DNA of 64,000 bases from Oscarella lobularis (GCF_947507565.1 NC_089175.1:2841733-2905732); one strand, 5' to 3'; positions 23,979 to 36,181 are shown, counted from the stretch's first letter. Notes: a model not told the origin generated them from the sequence alone. Numbers and translations: made by a program.

Positions 23979-26900
23979 TTACAACCATTCTTTAATCATT
24001 TTTACGAGCATTCGTGTAACCTCAACGCAATCTTTCATTCTCTGCAGAACTTCACCCAGGTTCCAATTTCCCATTTTGGAAGGCCGAAGAAGCTTGTGTA
24101 ACTTAGTGTCCTTCACGTGGATGTCAACCTTTGATGAGCAATTATTACACTTTGCTATAAACTTTGGCTATATTTGGCCGGCCTACGCGTTTTCCTTCTT
24201 TGCTTGGCTCCCTTTCAATGGTCTGCCCACTTTCAAGTTCTTCTTCCTGTGTCACGATTATTTCGTGATCTTCTCTGTAATTGAAAACCGACGTCGTGCT
24301 CTTTCTGTGAAAATCCTTTCTGTAGCCTCTTGGTAACTTAGGCAAATACAAAAAAGTTCCAAGAATTAAAACTTTTTTGCAAAATTCTTCAACGAGAATC
24401 TGATCTTCTCTTCGTCTTTCTTCGCTCAAATCAAGCGTTGCTAAAACTCCGCAATAATTTTAAAAATGCCTTTGGCAATTATTAAACCTGTTCTGATCAG
24501 AAGTCGGCAATCGCTTGGTAAATCCGGCATCAGTACGTCCAAATGAAAATCGGCGTAGAGTTTTTCACAAAGATAACCAGGCCCGACACGATGAGGATGT
24601 TGACCTTTACAAAAGTTTGTGATGGGATAACCGGCTGCTTTCATATAAGCCTCCTCTTCGTCGTCATCGACGGGCGGAATTCGGACGATAAAACGCCTGC
24701 TGGCGAACGAGGGGGGGATAATTGTTATGTCATGGCGAACGTAGCTGTACGAATGCTGACAGCCTGGGCGTCCCTCTAGAAAGGATTCAAGACGACTGAA
24801 GTCAAAATCCTTCAAATAAAGCCCAGGAAAGAATCGGTCATTTTTCTGCCTCTCTAGGTCTCTTGGAGAATAGACTGGTATTTGGTCGCGTCCTAAAGCG
24901 GCACAGATATAACAGTGAATTGATCAAATGCCATACTCTCCGATACTTGGATCATTCACTTCATGCTTCACCCGTCCCAGATGAAACCACGTGTGAAGTT
25001 CGTCTAACGTCGACTTATAGAATCTTCCCTCTTGACACATAACAAGAAAGTTTCTTGCTTTTTCTTTCATCTCATCGAGTCGGGCAAAATTGATCTAATA
25101 GTCAGCCAGCCTTGTCAATAAAAACTAATAGATCACTGTGCTCGCCTCAGCGGACTGTTTATTGCATTTGAGCCGATGAGTACAACTGCTCGCTTCCATT
25201 TCCTTTTGAAGCTTCAGGGTGTAAGTAGTCGTCTTGCTTCTGGGAACTAGAGTCAGGCAGTGATGAACTCTAGAAACGTTTTCAAACGTGCTGTTGAAAT
25301 GGTGAGCAACTGACTATACAGAACGGCAGATTCGATTATCTCTTTCATGCTTCTGCTCACAAACGCCAGCTTACCGCTTTGTAGCAGATCTCCCTAACAG
25401 CCTGCTTCGCTGACCTTTCGGTTCGAGACATTATGTGGATGCGATTATTTATATACTTTATTCTAGTTCCTGCCGCCTTTCTCTCGATTTCGTTGAGAAT
25501 TCTGTGCCGCTTTCCTAGCACGTGAGGAAGCAAGTCAGTTGGCATCGCAATCTCATCTTCCAGTGGTTGACTAAACCTTATAATTAAGAAATGGCGAGTG
25601 CATGGACTTTTATCAGCTTACGGCGGTTCTGCAGAACGATTCAAAGCAGCAAGCAACGTTCTGTATTTCTATCAGCACGATTGACTATCATACGCAAACC
25701 ACCGTGGCCCTCGGAGACGTCTTACGTCATCTAACGTTTTTCTACACTGCATTCTTTTCCAAGCTAAGGTATCTTTGGCCAACGGCTCCTTTAATGTTGC
25801 ATGTAGCTGCATGAAACGCTAGTACAAATCATTTTAACTGAAGTAGAGTACACTAGGTCTTCTGACCTGACTTGGCTTAATCTGAAAATCTGCTGAGCTA
25901 CAAGTTTCCACTTTTTCCGCACAAGCCTACATGCATATACTGGCTAAACTAGTTATTAGTATATGTATAAGGGCTAGTACCTTCAAAATATTCTCTGATT
26001 CGTCAATTGCATAATTTGCATAAAATAGTTTGGCACGTTGTCGAGAGGACGCTTGAACTCGTTGCTTGGTCGCACGTACTATAGCTTTCAGACGACTTTG
26101 TTCAAAGCTAAGTGTCGCATTGGAATCTTCTGCTGGACTTATGCATCCTGAAGGCAATTTCATGGAAATGGGAGGAAATGAACCAAGAGAAAATGTCAAG
26201 ACGTCCTGATTGTTGTAAAAGTGTCTAAATTTTGCTCCGAATTGCATCTGATTGGCAAAGCTGGAAAAAGCCAATAGTATTGCCATTGCAACTTGGCTAG
26301 GAACGCGAAAAGTGTCCTTTGCGTTATCAAATTTGATTTCCTTCTCACAAATTTTTCTCAGAGAAGTAGAAGAGGCATAGGCCAACGCTTTCTTGAAATT
26401 ATTCAAAGGCATATTGGGAGAGCCACAGCTTACTTCAATTACAGAATTATCACGAATGACGAGACAGCAAGTTGTGAACGGTTGCGAACTCAAACGAGTC
26501 AGAAAACTAAAATCTTTCTCCCCAAGTCCCCAAGCTCGCTTTAGAGAGCAGAGAGCCGCTCGACGCAATTGCGGAAAATCGACGTTCTCGTTATGGGGCG
26601 TGGTCAAATAATGTAAGGCAATCTTTTGAGCTTTATTTGAGCTTTTGAGCTCTCTTATACGCTTTACAGCGTCACCGTTTCTCCTGAGTGCTTTTTGTAG
26701 AAGTTTTGAACGCTGAACTGGCGGAGAAATCACAATCCTATCGTAGTCATCTGCTGTGAGAACGCTGCAATGAAACAGCAAATCGATTTCAGATCTAGAC
26801 ACGCCTTGAGCCGTTGCTTGAACAGAATTCATCAGAGTACGTTCAGTACTGAGTAGCGCGCTGTGTGTGGCACCCTGGACGAAAACGAAAACAGGAAATC

Positions 26901-26996
26901 TAATTATGCACATCATGGTATGCAGACCCTTGATTCTCGCCTCAATTTATTTATGAACCATGGCATCATGCATGGGAATCGTATTGACAGCATCAT
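23979..26996 (-). CDS. CARD-like plus KH-like domain protein, family unknown
   Basis: A large minus-strand gene ending at the TAA at 23979. The start is uncertain: an ATG at 26996 opens a short first exon, and a clear acceptor at about 26880 precedes the main exon (25963-26880). That exon begins with about 75 residues that look like a CARD: a helix, then [40 protein letters not shown]. Then follows about 220 residues of unknown type. A later exon (25372-25560) encodes a KH-like fold, [20 protein letters not shown], with a GKRH loop in the GxxG position. Further exons ([17 protein letters not shown] at about 24950-25090; [10 protein letters not shown]; 24441-24840; 24145-24440; and 23979-24105 ending VKMIKEWL) match nothing I know. 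If right, it would couple a death-fold to nucleic-acid binding. Exon joins are approximate and the CARD call is by pattern only. Confidence 0.55.
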
Positions 26997-27187
26997 TTAT
27001 CCTTGACGTTTTGCGAGGAGCTTTACCAACGATCACGTCACTGTATACATACTTGCAAAAGATGCGAAATTCACTAAAGGTTAGTCGGCGAAATAATTTT
27101 CATCGGGCACGTGAGCAAATCCTCTCTCGCGGCAGTCCCGTATCACTCCGGCGCATTCTCCTCTCGTGCGGCGTCTCTCACGAAAAA

Positions 27188-30100
27188 ATGACGACGCAAG
27201 AGGGCGACGACAGCCTCTACCCGATCGCGGTGCTGATCGACGAGCTGCGGAACGAAGACGTGCAGGTAACTCGAACAGGGGCCCCCTTTCGGATCCGTAA
27301 ATAAACACCACCCCGTTCCAGCTTCGACTCAACTCGATCAAAAAGCTCTCGACGATCGCTCTGGCACTGGGCGCCGAACGAACACGAGACGAACTCATCC
27401 CCTTCCTAACGGGTAAGAAAAAGGGCGAAACGCGCGCGAGAATATTTTTAGCCGATCGCGCATGTTTTCTCGCGTTGCACAGAGACGGTTGACGACGAGG
27501 ACGAAGTGCTATGGGCTCTCGCCGAGCAGCTCAACGCAAAGTTTCTGCCTCTACTCGGAGGAAAAGACTACACTCACGTGCTCTTAGTAAGTCGAGTTTT
27601 CGATAGAGAAAAGAGGAAAGGGTCCAGTAAACGTATCGCGTGGGGGTTGAGGATTCGATTTCGAACCGATATCGTATAGATATTTTGATAAGCGATAGGT
27701 AAATAGATATAGGTAGACCAGAGAGAAAGTCTTTTAAACGACTAGGACCCTTATGTAGATGTAAATAATATAAGGCGCTCTGAGCACCTGTCGAGATCCT
27801 AATTGAATACGAATTCTCTTCTCCTAGCCGGCTCTTGAGAGTTTGGCCAATGTCGAGGAGACGGTCGTTCGAGACAAGGTAGGACCGATTTTATTGCCTG
27901 ATGAATCGCACTCGTATCTTCGTTATACAGGCTGTCGAATCGTTGCGATCGCTTGCAGGCGAATATACGAGCGCTAGCATGGAGAATCACTTTGTTCCAC
28001 TTGTGAAGAGACTTGCGACTGGTGAAGTGACTAAGGAAATCGTTTCTTCTATGTGAATTGACTTCTTGTGTGCGTCTTTAGGCGATTGGTTTACGTCTCG
28101 TACGTCCGCTTGCGGTCTATTCTCCGTCTGCTATCAGCACGTCTCGGCGCCGATGAAGACTGATTTGCTACAGTGAGTAAAATTAAACGATCTCTTATAT
28201 ATAGATAACCTACATGTTTTTTTTATGTGAAGGCTCTTCAAGGCGTTGTGTGGCGATGATACGCCCATGGTGAGAAGAGCAGCAGCCGGAAAACTCGGGG
28301 TAATTAGAAAATGCATTAGAATTTTTTTGGACGGAGTCTTTTCTATCTTCAGGAATTCGCTAAGGCCGTCGAAGCCGATAAAGTGGAAACGAATATGGTG
28401 GAATTGTATACAGCACTGGCTCACGACGAGCAGGTTAACATAGCTATTGATTATTGACTTCCTATGCATTTATTCTATTCGTTTAGGATTCCGTTCGTTT
28501 GCTGGCTGTCGAGGCTAGCGTTGCCATAGCGTCACTGCTGTCTCAGGAGAAAATCGAGTCACTGGTCATGCCAACAATTCGTCATGCAATTCAAGACAAG
28601 TCTTGGCGCGTTCGTTACATGATAGCAGACAAATTCACCCAGGTAAATAAATCGAGAACATAGAACGTCCCCATGGACTTATTGATGCCTTTAGCTTCAA
28701 CTTGCCATTGGCCCAGACATGACGAAAGTCGATCTTGTCCCAGCGTATCGCGACTTACTGAAGGATCCGGAAGCCGAAGTGAAGACAGCGGCGGCTCTAA
28801 AGCTCAAGGGTAAGACGAGAGATATCTCTTATCTGTTCTAACACACCTTTGTTTGCGTTTTGAGCGCTTTTATTATCCTTTGTGTAGATTTCTGTGAGAA
28901 CCTTGCACAGGATACCAGGGAACACGTCATCATGGCACTGATCATTCCATGCGTAAAGGTAAGAGGAACGCATAGTTTCTTCCTCATCTTTAATTTTCTC
29001 TTTTTTTTTTCAGGAGCTTGCGAGTGATGCGAATGCTCACGTGAAGTCGGCTCTCGCTTCGAAGATCATGGGCCTCTCTCCCATATTGGGAAAGGCCAAG
29101 TAACGCGCGCGTACAGCGCTCATTTCACGGGTCTTGAGCGTCTTTTTCTTATAGTACTATTGAGCATCTTCTCCCGCTGTTTTTAGTCCAACTCAAAGAC
29201 GATGTAAGCACGGAACGAGATATTATCGTTTATAATGAATTATTCATTATTGATTTAGTGCTCGGAAGTTCGGCTCAATATTATATCGAATCTAGACTGC
29301 GTCAATGAAGGTAAGAGTGTCTATCTAATAATAAATAATGCGATTTAATTCTTTCTCTCTCCACAGTTATTGGCATCACTCAGCTGTCCCAGTCTCTTCT
29401 TCCGGCGATCGTCGATTTGGCGGAAGACGAGAAGTGGCGCGTTCGTCTGGCCATCATCGAATACATGCCCTTGCTGGCCAGCCAACTGGGCTCCGAGATA
29501 TTCAACGACAAGCTGAATCCCATCTGTCAAGCGTGGCTCACCGATAGCGTCTACGCCATTCGGGAAGCGGCTATACTCAACGTCAAGAAACTGGTGGAGA
29601 AGTTCGGCAGCGAATGGGGAATGGTAAGAGAGAGCAGGGATAGTGTTGGGGCCTCTTATATCGTGAGATTTGGTGCTTCTCTATTATTGTTTCTTATAAA
29701 ATTTATGTCTTTCAATGGGGAACTCAGGTGCCCCTTATATTGTGATGTCGTTTCTTATGTCTTCTGTGGTAGGGATAGTGATAGTTTACTCGAGCGCTGC
29801 GTTCCTATCTGCTTCTGTTTTATGTCCCCCTAGAGAGCGTTCCTTGTGGGGCGTCTCTATAGTGTATCTGCTTCTGTTCTGATCATCTCTTATGTCTTTC
29901 TAGAAAACGGTTATTCCTCCTGTGTTGACTCTCGCGCGGGACCAGAATTATTTACACAGGATGACCACGATCTTCTGCATAAACGTAAAATCACGCGATG
30001 GAGCAAAAAAATCGCCGCGCGTAATCTCGTCATTTTCTTTCTCTTCTCAGCACCTCGTCGAAGTGGTTTCCAAGGAAGTGGTGACGTCGTCCCTTCTTCC

Positions 30101-30359
30101 AGTTCTCGTAGATTTGACGAACGATCCCGTCGCGAACGTGCGCTTCAACGTCTGCAAGGCCTTCATAAAGATGTGCAACAAGACCAAGTGTTACCTAGAC
30201 GCAAGGTATATTGGGAAGACCTTATATATATATATTTCTGACGTCATGATTCTACTTAGCGTGATTACAAGCACCGCAAAACCTTGTCTCGACAAGCTCA
30301 AGACCGATGCCGACGTCGACGTCGTATATTTTGCGGAAGAAGCGCTGGCTTCAATATGA
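27188..30359 (+). CDS. PPP2R1A: PP2A scaffold subunit A (HEAT-repeat)
   Basis: The 65 kDa regulatory/scaffold A subunit of protein phosphatase 2A, an all-HEAT-repeat protein holding the catalytic C and variable B subunits. The ATG at 27188 gives [20 protein letters not shown], the family start, followed by [16 protein letters not shown]. Exons then run in order with signature HEAT pieces: [151 protein letters not shown] and [10 protein letters not shown]. It stops at 30359 after [12 protein letters not shown]. All expected segments appear, so length is near the usual 590 residues. About 13-15 short introns. A polyadenylation signal AATAAA lies at 30639. Confidence 0.96.
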
Positions 30360-30879
30360 AAAGGAAAGGTTTTCGTGGAATTCGCTTTTTTGTCTGTGTT
30401 CTAGAACTTAGAGGCATACACAGGTACGTGTCGGGGCATAGGTTTTTAATTATCCTTGTTGTGCGTTATGAAGTTATAAAAACGTTGCCGCCTATATTTA
30501 ATCCGCAGGCGTGTTTTCGTAGGCGCGTCAATGGTGATCCGGGTATGCGAAAGGAAGCGCAATCCCGGATGCCAATTCAAATGTCATTGAATTTTTATTT
30601 ACTCATCGCCTCGACACGACCGGTAAGTACAACGACACAATAAAACGATTCACACAGCACGAGAAGATCATGTAGAAATAAACCCCGCTCCCCGACCCAT
30701 TTTCATTCATTTTTTCATTCCAAATTTTTTGCGCGATATATTTACACCGAAACTACCCTCAAAAAGCTAAACGTCACCACGACAACAGACAGAATAGAAC
30801 TAAAAACGAGTCGCTCTCCCGTTTTTTGTTTAGGGCGCCCCCTTTCGGGGCCCAGCGCGCGTGACCACGCGCTTCTTTC
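30360..30879. other. 3' region of PPP2R1A and of H2A.Z
   Basis: This lies between two convergent stop codons. It holds an AATAAA at 30639-30644 suited to PPP2R1A. I see no histone stem-loop for the minus-strand H2A.Z, which is expected because H2A.Z mRNAs are polyadenylated. No coding exon was seen. Confidence 0.5.
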
Positions 30880-31293
30880 CTATTGTACCGGCGGTCCGAC
30901 TCCGGCGCCTGGCGGCTTGGGCATGGGCGTCTTTTTCGCCATCAGACTCTTGTGGATGTGCGGTATAACGCCGCCCCACGCGATCGTCGCTTTGATCAGC
31001 CTATCGAGCTCTTCGTCGCCGCGAATCGCGAGTTGGAGATGGCGCGGCGTTATGCGCTTCACTTTGAGATCTTTCGACGCGTTGCCGGCGAGTTCGAGTA
31101 CTTCGGCGGTGAGATACTCGAGTATTGCTGCGCAGTAGACGGCTGCCGTTGCTCCGACGCGCCCGTGGCTCGTCGTGCGCAATTTCAGATGACGGTGGAT
31201 ACGACCGACGGGGAATTGGAGTCCCGCGCGCGCCGAACGCGACACAGCCTTCGCCTTTCCTTTCGAATCTTTTCCCGCTTTGCCGCCAGCCAT
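30880..31293 (-). CDS. histone variant H2A.Z
   Basis: A 137-residue histone variant in one exon starting [21 protein letters not shown]2A.Z hallmarks are present: the [19 protein letters not shown] opening, [20 protein letters not shown] in the first helix region, [19 protein letters not shown], and the C-terminal docking/acidic-patch segment [20 protein letters not shown] then PHIHKSL. The tail ends [14 protein letters not shown]2A.Z replaces H2A at promoters and acts in transcription and genome stability. Lack of introns is noteworthy because animal H2A.Z genes usually have them. It is divergent to a canonical-type H2A 293 bases away. Confidence 0.97.
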   Translation of the reverse strand: MAGGKAGKDSKGKAKAVSRSARAGLQFPVGRIHRHLKLRTTSHGRVGATAAVYCAAILEYLTAEVLELAGNASKDLKVKRITPRHLQLAIRGDEELDRLIKATIAWGGVIPHIHKSLMAKKTPMPKPPGAGVGPPVQ

Positions 31294-31586
31294 CGATGAT
31301 TTCGACTTCGCGCCCAATAGTGGTCGCGTTACCGTTACTCGGCGCGCTGGGGGGGCGGGGGGGGTGGAGACCTGGTGGGCGGGATGGCAAGACTTCGCGG
31401 GAACCAATCGGAGTGAACATTATTGCGAACGTGAACGGAATGCAGTGACGTCGACGCGTCTCATTGGTCGGTCGGCGCACTCGTTCGATCCGTCGCGTAG
31501 GTTCATATAACGAAACGCGTAGCAATTTCATTCACGAACGAGTCTCCGAGAACGTCGTATTCACTTATCGTCGAATAGAAAAAACT
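31294..31586. promoter_or_regulatory. bidirectional H2A.Z / H2A promoter
   Basis: The 293 bases between the two divergent histone start codons contain a CCAAT box on the plus strand (31404-31408), a CCAAT in the opposite orientation (ATTGG, 31463-31467), a CRE-like TGACGTC (31446-31452) and a weak TATA-like CATATAA just downstream (about 31504). Paired CCAAT boxes are usual in histone promoters. The boxes are seen directly; use is inferred. Confidence 0.6.
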
Positions 31587-31991
31587 ATGTCGGGTCGTGG
31601 CAAAGGCGGAAAAGCTCGCGCAAAGGCGAAGACGCGCTCGTCGCGCGCCGGACTTCAATTTCCCGTTGGTCGACTCCATCGAATGCTTCGTCGCGGCAAC
31701 TACGCCGAACGAATCGGCGCCGGCGCGCCCGTCTATCTCGCCGCCGTGCTCGAATATCTCTCCGCCGAAGTGCTCGAACTCGCCGGCAACGCGGCGCGCG
31801 ACAACAAGAAAATGCGCATCATACCGCGTCACCTTCAACTCGCCATTCGAAACGACGAGGAACTGAATAAGCTCCTCTCCGGCGTCTGTCTGCCCAATAG
31901 CGGCGTTCTGCCGAACATTCACGCCATTCTGCTGCCCAAGCGAAGCGGTGGAGCCGAGAAGAAAGAGAGCAGTCAGAGTATGGAGTATTAG
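31587..31991 (+). CDS. histone H2A with an H2A.X-like SQ tail
   Basis: A 134-residue, intronless core histone starting [20 protein letters not shown] with the H2A fold ([60 protein letters not shown]). It packs with H2B in the nucleosome. The C-terminus is [12 protein letters not shown]. It contains an SQ but not the exact H2A.X ending (SQ, acidic residue, hydrophobic residue), as two residues sit between SQ and EY. The first in-frame codon upstream that could extend it is not needed, because MSGRGK is the universal start. It is followed by a histone stem-loop. Confidence 0.97.
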   Translation: MSGRGKGGKARAKAKTRSSRAGLQFPVGRLHRMLRRGNYAERIGAGAPVYLAAVLEYLSAEVLELAGNAARDNKKMRIIPRHLQLAIRNDEELNKLLSGVCLPNSGVLPNIHAILLPKRSGGAEKKESSQSMEY

Positions 31992-32048
31992 AGTACACGA
32001 TACAATGGACCCTGTCGCGCTTTTTTGGCGACTATGATGAACCCCCCG

Positions 32049-32064
32049 GCTTTTTTAAAAGCCA
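32049..32064 (+). terminator. histone mRNA 3' stem-loop
   Basis: GGCTTTTTTAAAAGCC forms a 6-base-pair stem with a 4-base loop and is followed by AC, matching the metazoan replication-dependent histone 3' signal (GGYYYU, UHHU/A loop, RRRGCC, ACC). It lies 57 bases after the H2A stop. A purine-rich GAGAAAGCT at 32081 could act as the downstream element that pairs with U7. An AATAAA at 32115 offers an alternative polyadenylated end. Confidence 0.85.
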
Positions 32065-32139
32065 CTAAATGTTGGCTCTGAGAAAGCTTGAACTTTGTTG
32101 CTGTTATAATTAAAAATAAATTGAACCTGAATTGAATTG

Positions 32140-33041
32140 AAAATGATTTTACTTCGCTGAGACATTTTCCGAATTTCTTGACGGTTGATTCTTCTGTCCA
32201 TGATAATGGCTAGTCCACCATGTCTATGAGTCTATGACTCCATTGCCTGAACACACAGTGTACTGAGTCTGAATGTACAGTAGTAGCCTTGACCCTCAGC
32301 ATTTGTTGGTTGATTAGTCCTTACCGTATTTCAAACAGGGATGGGTTCTTTTGTTTACAAGTGCACACTAAATTGGCCTTATTACCTTCATTGCTATTGA
32401 GGTGACGTTGATAGCTATGGGTTTTCAATCACTACTGCATCAGAGTACATTACAGTGCCGCCAGATTCGCGTTTGTCACGCGTGAAAAAACACCATTTGT
32501 CTTTGATGAAAAAACTGCAATACCTATTGAATTGCTTAGCCTAGAACTAAAGCATGCCTGCATGCATTCCTGTCGCTGTACCAATCACACAGGCATCGTC
32601 TTCGGCACCGTTCTAATCATATCTGCCTTTGTCAATTGCCAAGTGCCTCTAAACGATCCCCATGGCGATTTTTTCGATCGTCGCACTCCGGGCAGAAGAT
32701 GACCGCGTTCGTTGGTTATTGGCACCGTGTAGCCTTCGAGTCTGCTGGGACGCTGCGAGAAGACGTCGAAAAGCGAACGCGGACGACGTAAAACAACAGA
32801 ACCTCTTTGTAAACTTTCTGAACTTCCCAATTTCCCAAGCGAGACGATCGAAACGCGTCTTGATACTGCGGGAAATACAAAATGCAACAAAACGGGTAAA
32901 TAAGAGTTCAGAGAAAGACCTGATTCGCGCTGAAATGAGACGCCATGCTGTATCTATTTTTTTGTCACGGGCGCTGTGGTTACATACGACGCCCGTATAC
33001 CGCTAGAGGAATATCCGGGTGACGGTTGTCGCAACAAAAGA
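32140..33041. other. intergenic upstream of LIPE
   Basis: About 900 bases without a recognisable gene. Some frames are open around 32585-33006 on both strands but lack motifs, signal peptides or splice logic. This region should contain the LIPE promoter. Confidence 0.5.
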
Positions 33042-36000
33042 ATGGAATCGCCGTCCGAAAGAGATTGCGTCGAATTCGAGCCGCTTCTCGTCGACGACTT
33101 CGAAACCCTCTATCATAACATTTCCACTCTTCGCGATCTCGCGTCCGTAATCGCTCACTTTCACGAGGATTCGCTCAAGACGCGCGCCGAGCGTTCGGTC
33201 GACGCATTCGAGACGATACGCGCGACGTTGGACAGCTTAGAGTTGCTCTGTCGAGAAATAGCGCCGTACGCAAAGCTGTACGATTTCTCGGAGGACGTAC
33301 GAGGAAACGGATACCGAAGTCTTCTCAAGGTAAGAGACACTATGTAAATTTTTAAGCTAGAGCGTGCTGAGGTCCTAGGACCGACGTTGCGCGCTAGAGC
33401 ACCCTCTAAAAGATTGTCATTCTGAATGACTAAGGAGATAAATGATCACTTTGCGGATCTGAGGGCGATAATTGATTTTTTGAGATAAATATTTCCCGTG
33501 ATCACTTAGCGGATCTGAGGCGATAATAAATATTTCCGTGATCACTTTGCGCGATCTGAGGCCATAATTAATCATATTGATTTTTTTAAGATTTGCGATC
33601 GATGCGTTACGAGGTTGGTGCGATTGGCGCGAAAGTGCTGGAAGAACAAGAAGAACAAGATCTTCACGGCAGCGGCGACTCTCAATGACGTCGCCTCGTT
33701 CGCCGAGGTGCTGTGTGGCTTGAAGAAATTACTCAATCTCGCCGTCGTCATGGCGGAGTGCAGCGACACGGCGAATCAGAACGTCTTTCCGGCCGAAGAC
33801 AAGCTTCCCTTGGAGACCATTCATCGAATGGAAACGATGTCGAGAACGGAATTCTACGGATCTTGTCTTGGATTTCAAGTAAGTAATAAAAATAGAGACG
33901 TTTCCTTTATCTAAGTTCTTCTCTCTCTCTCTCTCTCTCTCTCTAAGTATGCCTCTTCCATGAGACCTCTTCTACGGACTGTCAATATCGCCATGGCGGC
34001 GTACGGCGAGGGCTATCGAAAGTACAACAAGGACGGCGGCGACGGGACGTCGCTTCGCGTGACGGCCGCATCGCTCGCCAATTCGTTCAAATACATGGCC
34101 AATCCGAGAAAGAGAGCCGAGATGATCGTCGATTTGACGGCGGATTGCGACGTGAACTTCGCCAAGGCGTTCTGGTCGCTCACAGAACGATCTTTGATTA
34201 AGGTAGGAAAGGGGGGAGAAAGAAGTAGTCTCGCTTGCGCACGATTGATTGGAGTTGTCTCGTCTCTCTAGCATTTTCCCAAGTTGGTGAGTTCTTCGGT
34301 GGCGATCAATAATTCGTTCAGCTTGCCCGCGGAGCCCGTTTATCTTCCCAGCGTGAAGACGGAGGGAGGGGAGGTGATGATACAGGCTCCTCTAAACGAA
34401 GCGGCGGAACCGCAGAGAGTCCAAGTACGACTTCTTCTCTATCGAGACGACCAAACGAAGGTACACTATAGAATCAATAACAAAGAGCTTCTAATAAATA
34501 TTTTTTTCTTTATTAGTTTAGTGATAAACTTCTCATTCATTATCACGGTGGCGGTTTCGTCGCTCAGTCGTCCAAATCGCACGAAGTAGGCTCTCGATCT
34601 CCGTCTCGATGAATCTCCCCTTTCATTTCTCTAGGTCTATCTGCGCAACTGGGCTCGCGACCTCAACGTGCCCATCCTCTCCGTCGACTACTCCCTCGCG
34701 CCTGAATTCCCCTTTCCTCGCGGCCTAGACGACGCCTTTTTCGCCTACGCCTGGGCGCTCGCCAATCCGTCCTGCCTTCACACGACGGCACGTCGCGTCT
34801 GCATCACCGGCGACTCCGCCGGCGGCAATTTCACCGTCGGCGTAGCGCTCAAAGCGATAGAAGCCGGCATACGAATTCCGGACGGAATCGTGCCCGTCTA
34901 CGGCGCCTATCTCGTACGCTACTCCCTCTCGCCGTCGCGACTTCTCAGCGTGATGGATCCGTTTCTATTGCGCGGTATTCTCGTCAAATGCCTAGCCGCC
35001 TACGTGGGAAAGGAGCCGGACGAGAAAACCGACTCCGTCGATCCGGACGCCGTCTTGAATTCGCTCTTCACGTCGAGCGTCGACGCAAGCGATGCGATCG
35101 AAGGGCTACTCGACGACTTGCCAAGTAGCCCGCGTCGTCATGGCGACACAAACGGCGACATTCGGAAATGCAAATCGGAGCCAGCGATTCGGAAATTGAA
35201 TGATGACGATGACGACGATGACGACGACGAGGATGATGAAACTAGTTTGGGTTCGAATGATTCCTTTGTTGTTTTTAAGAGGCCCGACGTCGACGAGACG
35301 AAAATGGGCGAGGCGAATCAGGATGAGAATGCTACGGCGACGTCGGCGTTCGTTCATCCCATGGATGATCATCATCGATCGCGCGAGTTTCGTTTGGGAC
35401 ATTTTGTTGAGGAGAAATGGTCTCAAGTCAAGTCGTTCTTTACGAGACGAGCGACGACGACGTCGCGAGAGCCGCATGACGGCGACGGCGACGGCGACGG
35501 CGAGAAAGGGAAAGCGAATAAGGATAAGAATAAAGCGAAGAAGGGCGTCTGTTCTAAGGAGACTCTTTTCACTGGGAAGCATCCGCCTCTGACAAGCGAT
35601 CCACTCGTGTCTCCGTACTTCGCCGACGATGCCGTGTTGGCTCGTTTTCCACCGACGCATCTTGTGGTAAGAGTCCTCCTTATAGGTCATTCACTGGGGG
35701 ACCCATACGCAAGGGAAAACCTTATTATACTAGTGAGACATATGCTGGGAATCCCAATCATTTTGTAGGTCTTGTCTTACTTTTAGACCAGGCCAGCCCT
35801 TTCCTAACGACGTTTACTAATTGAGGGCTCCGCAGTCTTTTCTGATTTAATTTTGACTTTTTTTACTAGGCTGCTCATCTTGATCCTCTCCTCGACGACT
35901 CTATAGCCTTTGCGCGTCGCCTGCGCTCTGCCGGCGCTCCCGTCACGCTTCATCTCATTGACAATGTTCCGCACGGTTTCCTCAGCTGTTCGATGGGCAA

Positions 36001-36181
36001 GGAAGCGAAGAGGGGCGCCGAAACGTGCCTTCAACTCATCGCCCGAGTTCTCAAGCACAAGCAGAGGAGAAGCAGAAAAGTAGCGGGCATGGCAGACTTG
36101 CTCGAGTCTGTAAACGAAAGTGGTTCGTCGTCCGTGGACGCCGTCGAAACATCGGTGGACAGCGAAGACCGGAAAGAGTAA
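33042..36181 (+). CDS. LIPE: hormone-sensitive lipase
   Basis: Cytosolic lipase that hydrolyses diacylglycerol and cholesteryl esters. The ATG at 33042 (MESPSERDCVEFEP) is the first in frame; the GTG upstream is not a start. The N-terminal HSL domain spans the first four exons (ANGYRSL equivalent GNGYRSLLK, EFYGSCLGFQ, LANSFKYMANPRKRAE, FAKAFWSLTE). The alpha/beta-hydrolase domain has the oxyanion motif HYHGGGFVAQSSKSHE (about 34535), SVDYSLAPEFPFPRGLDDAF, the nucleophile elbow GDSAGG (34809-34826), Asp in HLDPLLDDS and His in NVPHGF (about 35880-35985). The regulatory insertion (about 35050-35580) carries a long Asp/Glu run and a Lys-rich run instead of vertebrate phosphosites. About seven exons. 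Confidence 0.95.
33443..33573. repeat. three-copy ~50-base minisatellite in LIPE intron 1
   Basis: Three diverged units each contain TGATCACTT, GCGGATCTGAGG, CGATAAT and, in the first two, ATAAATATTTCC. It lies wholly inside the first LIPE intron, which is why that intron (about 265 bases) is far longer than the usual 50-60 bases here. Confidence 0.8.

Noticed and set aside
30883-31299. Open frames antisense to H2A.Z and H2A
   Set aside because: They mirror strongly coding, GC-rich histone sequence and have no family match.
35106-35690. Long minus-strand frame opposite LIPE
   Set aside because: It is antisense to the acidic repeat (GAT/GAC) region. The resulting Val/Ile run only imitates a membrane segment.
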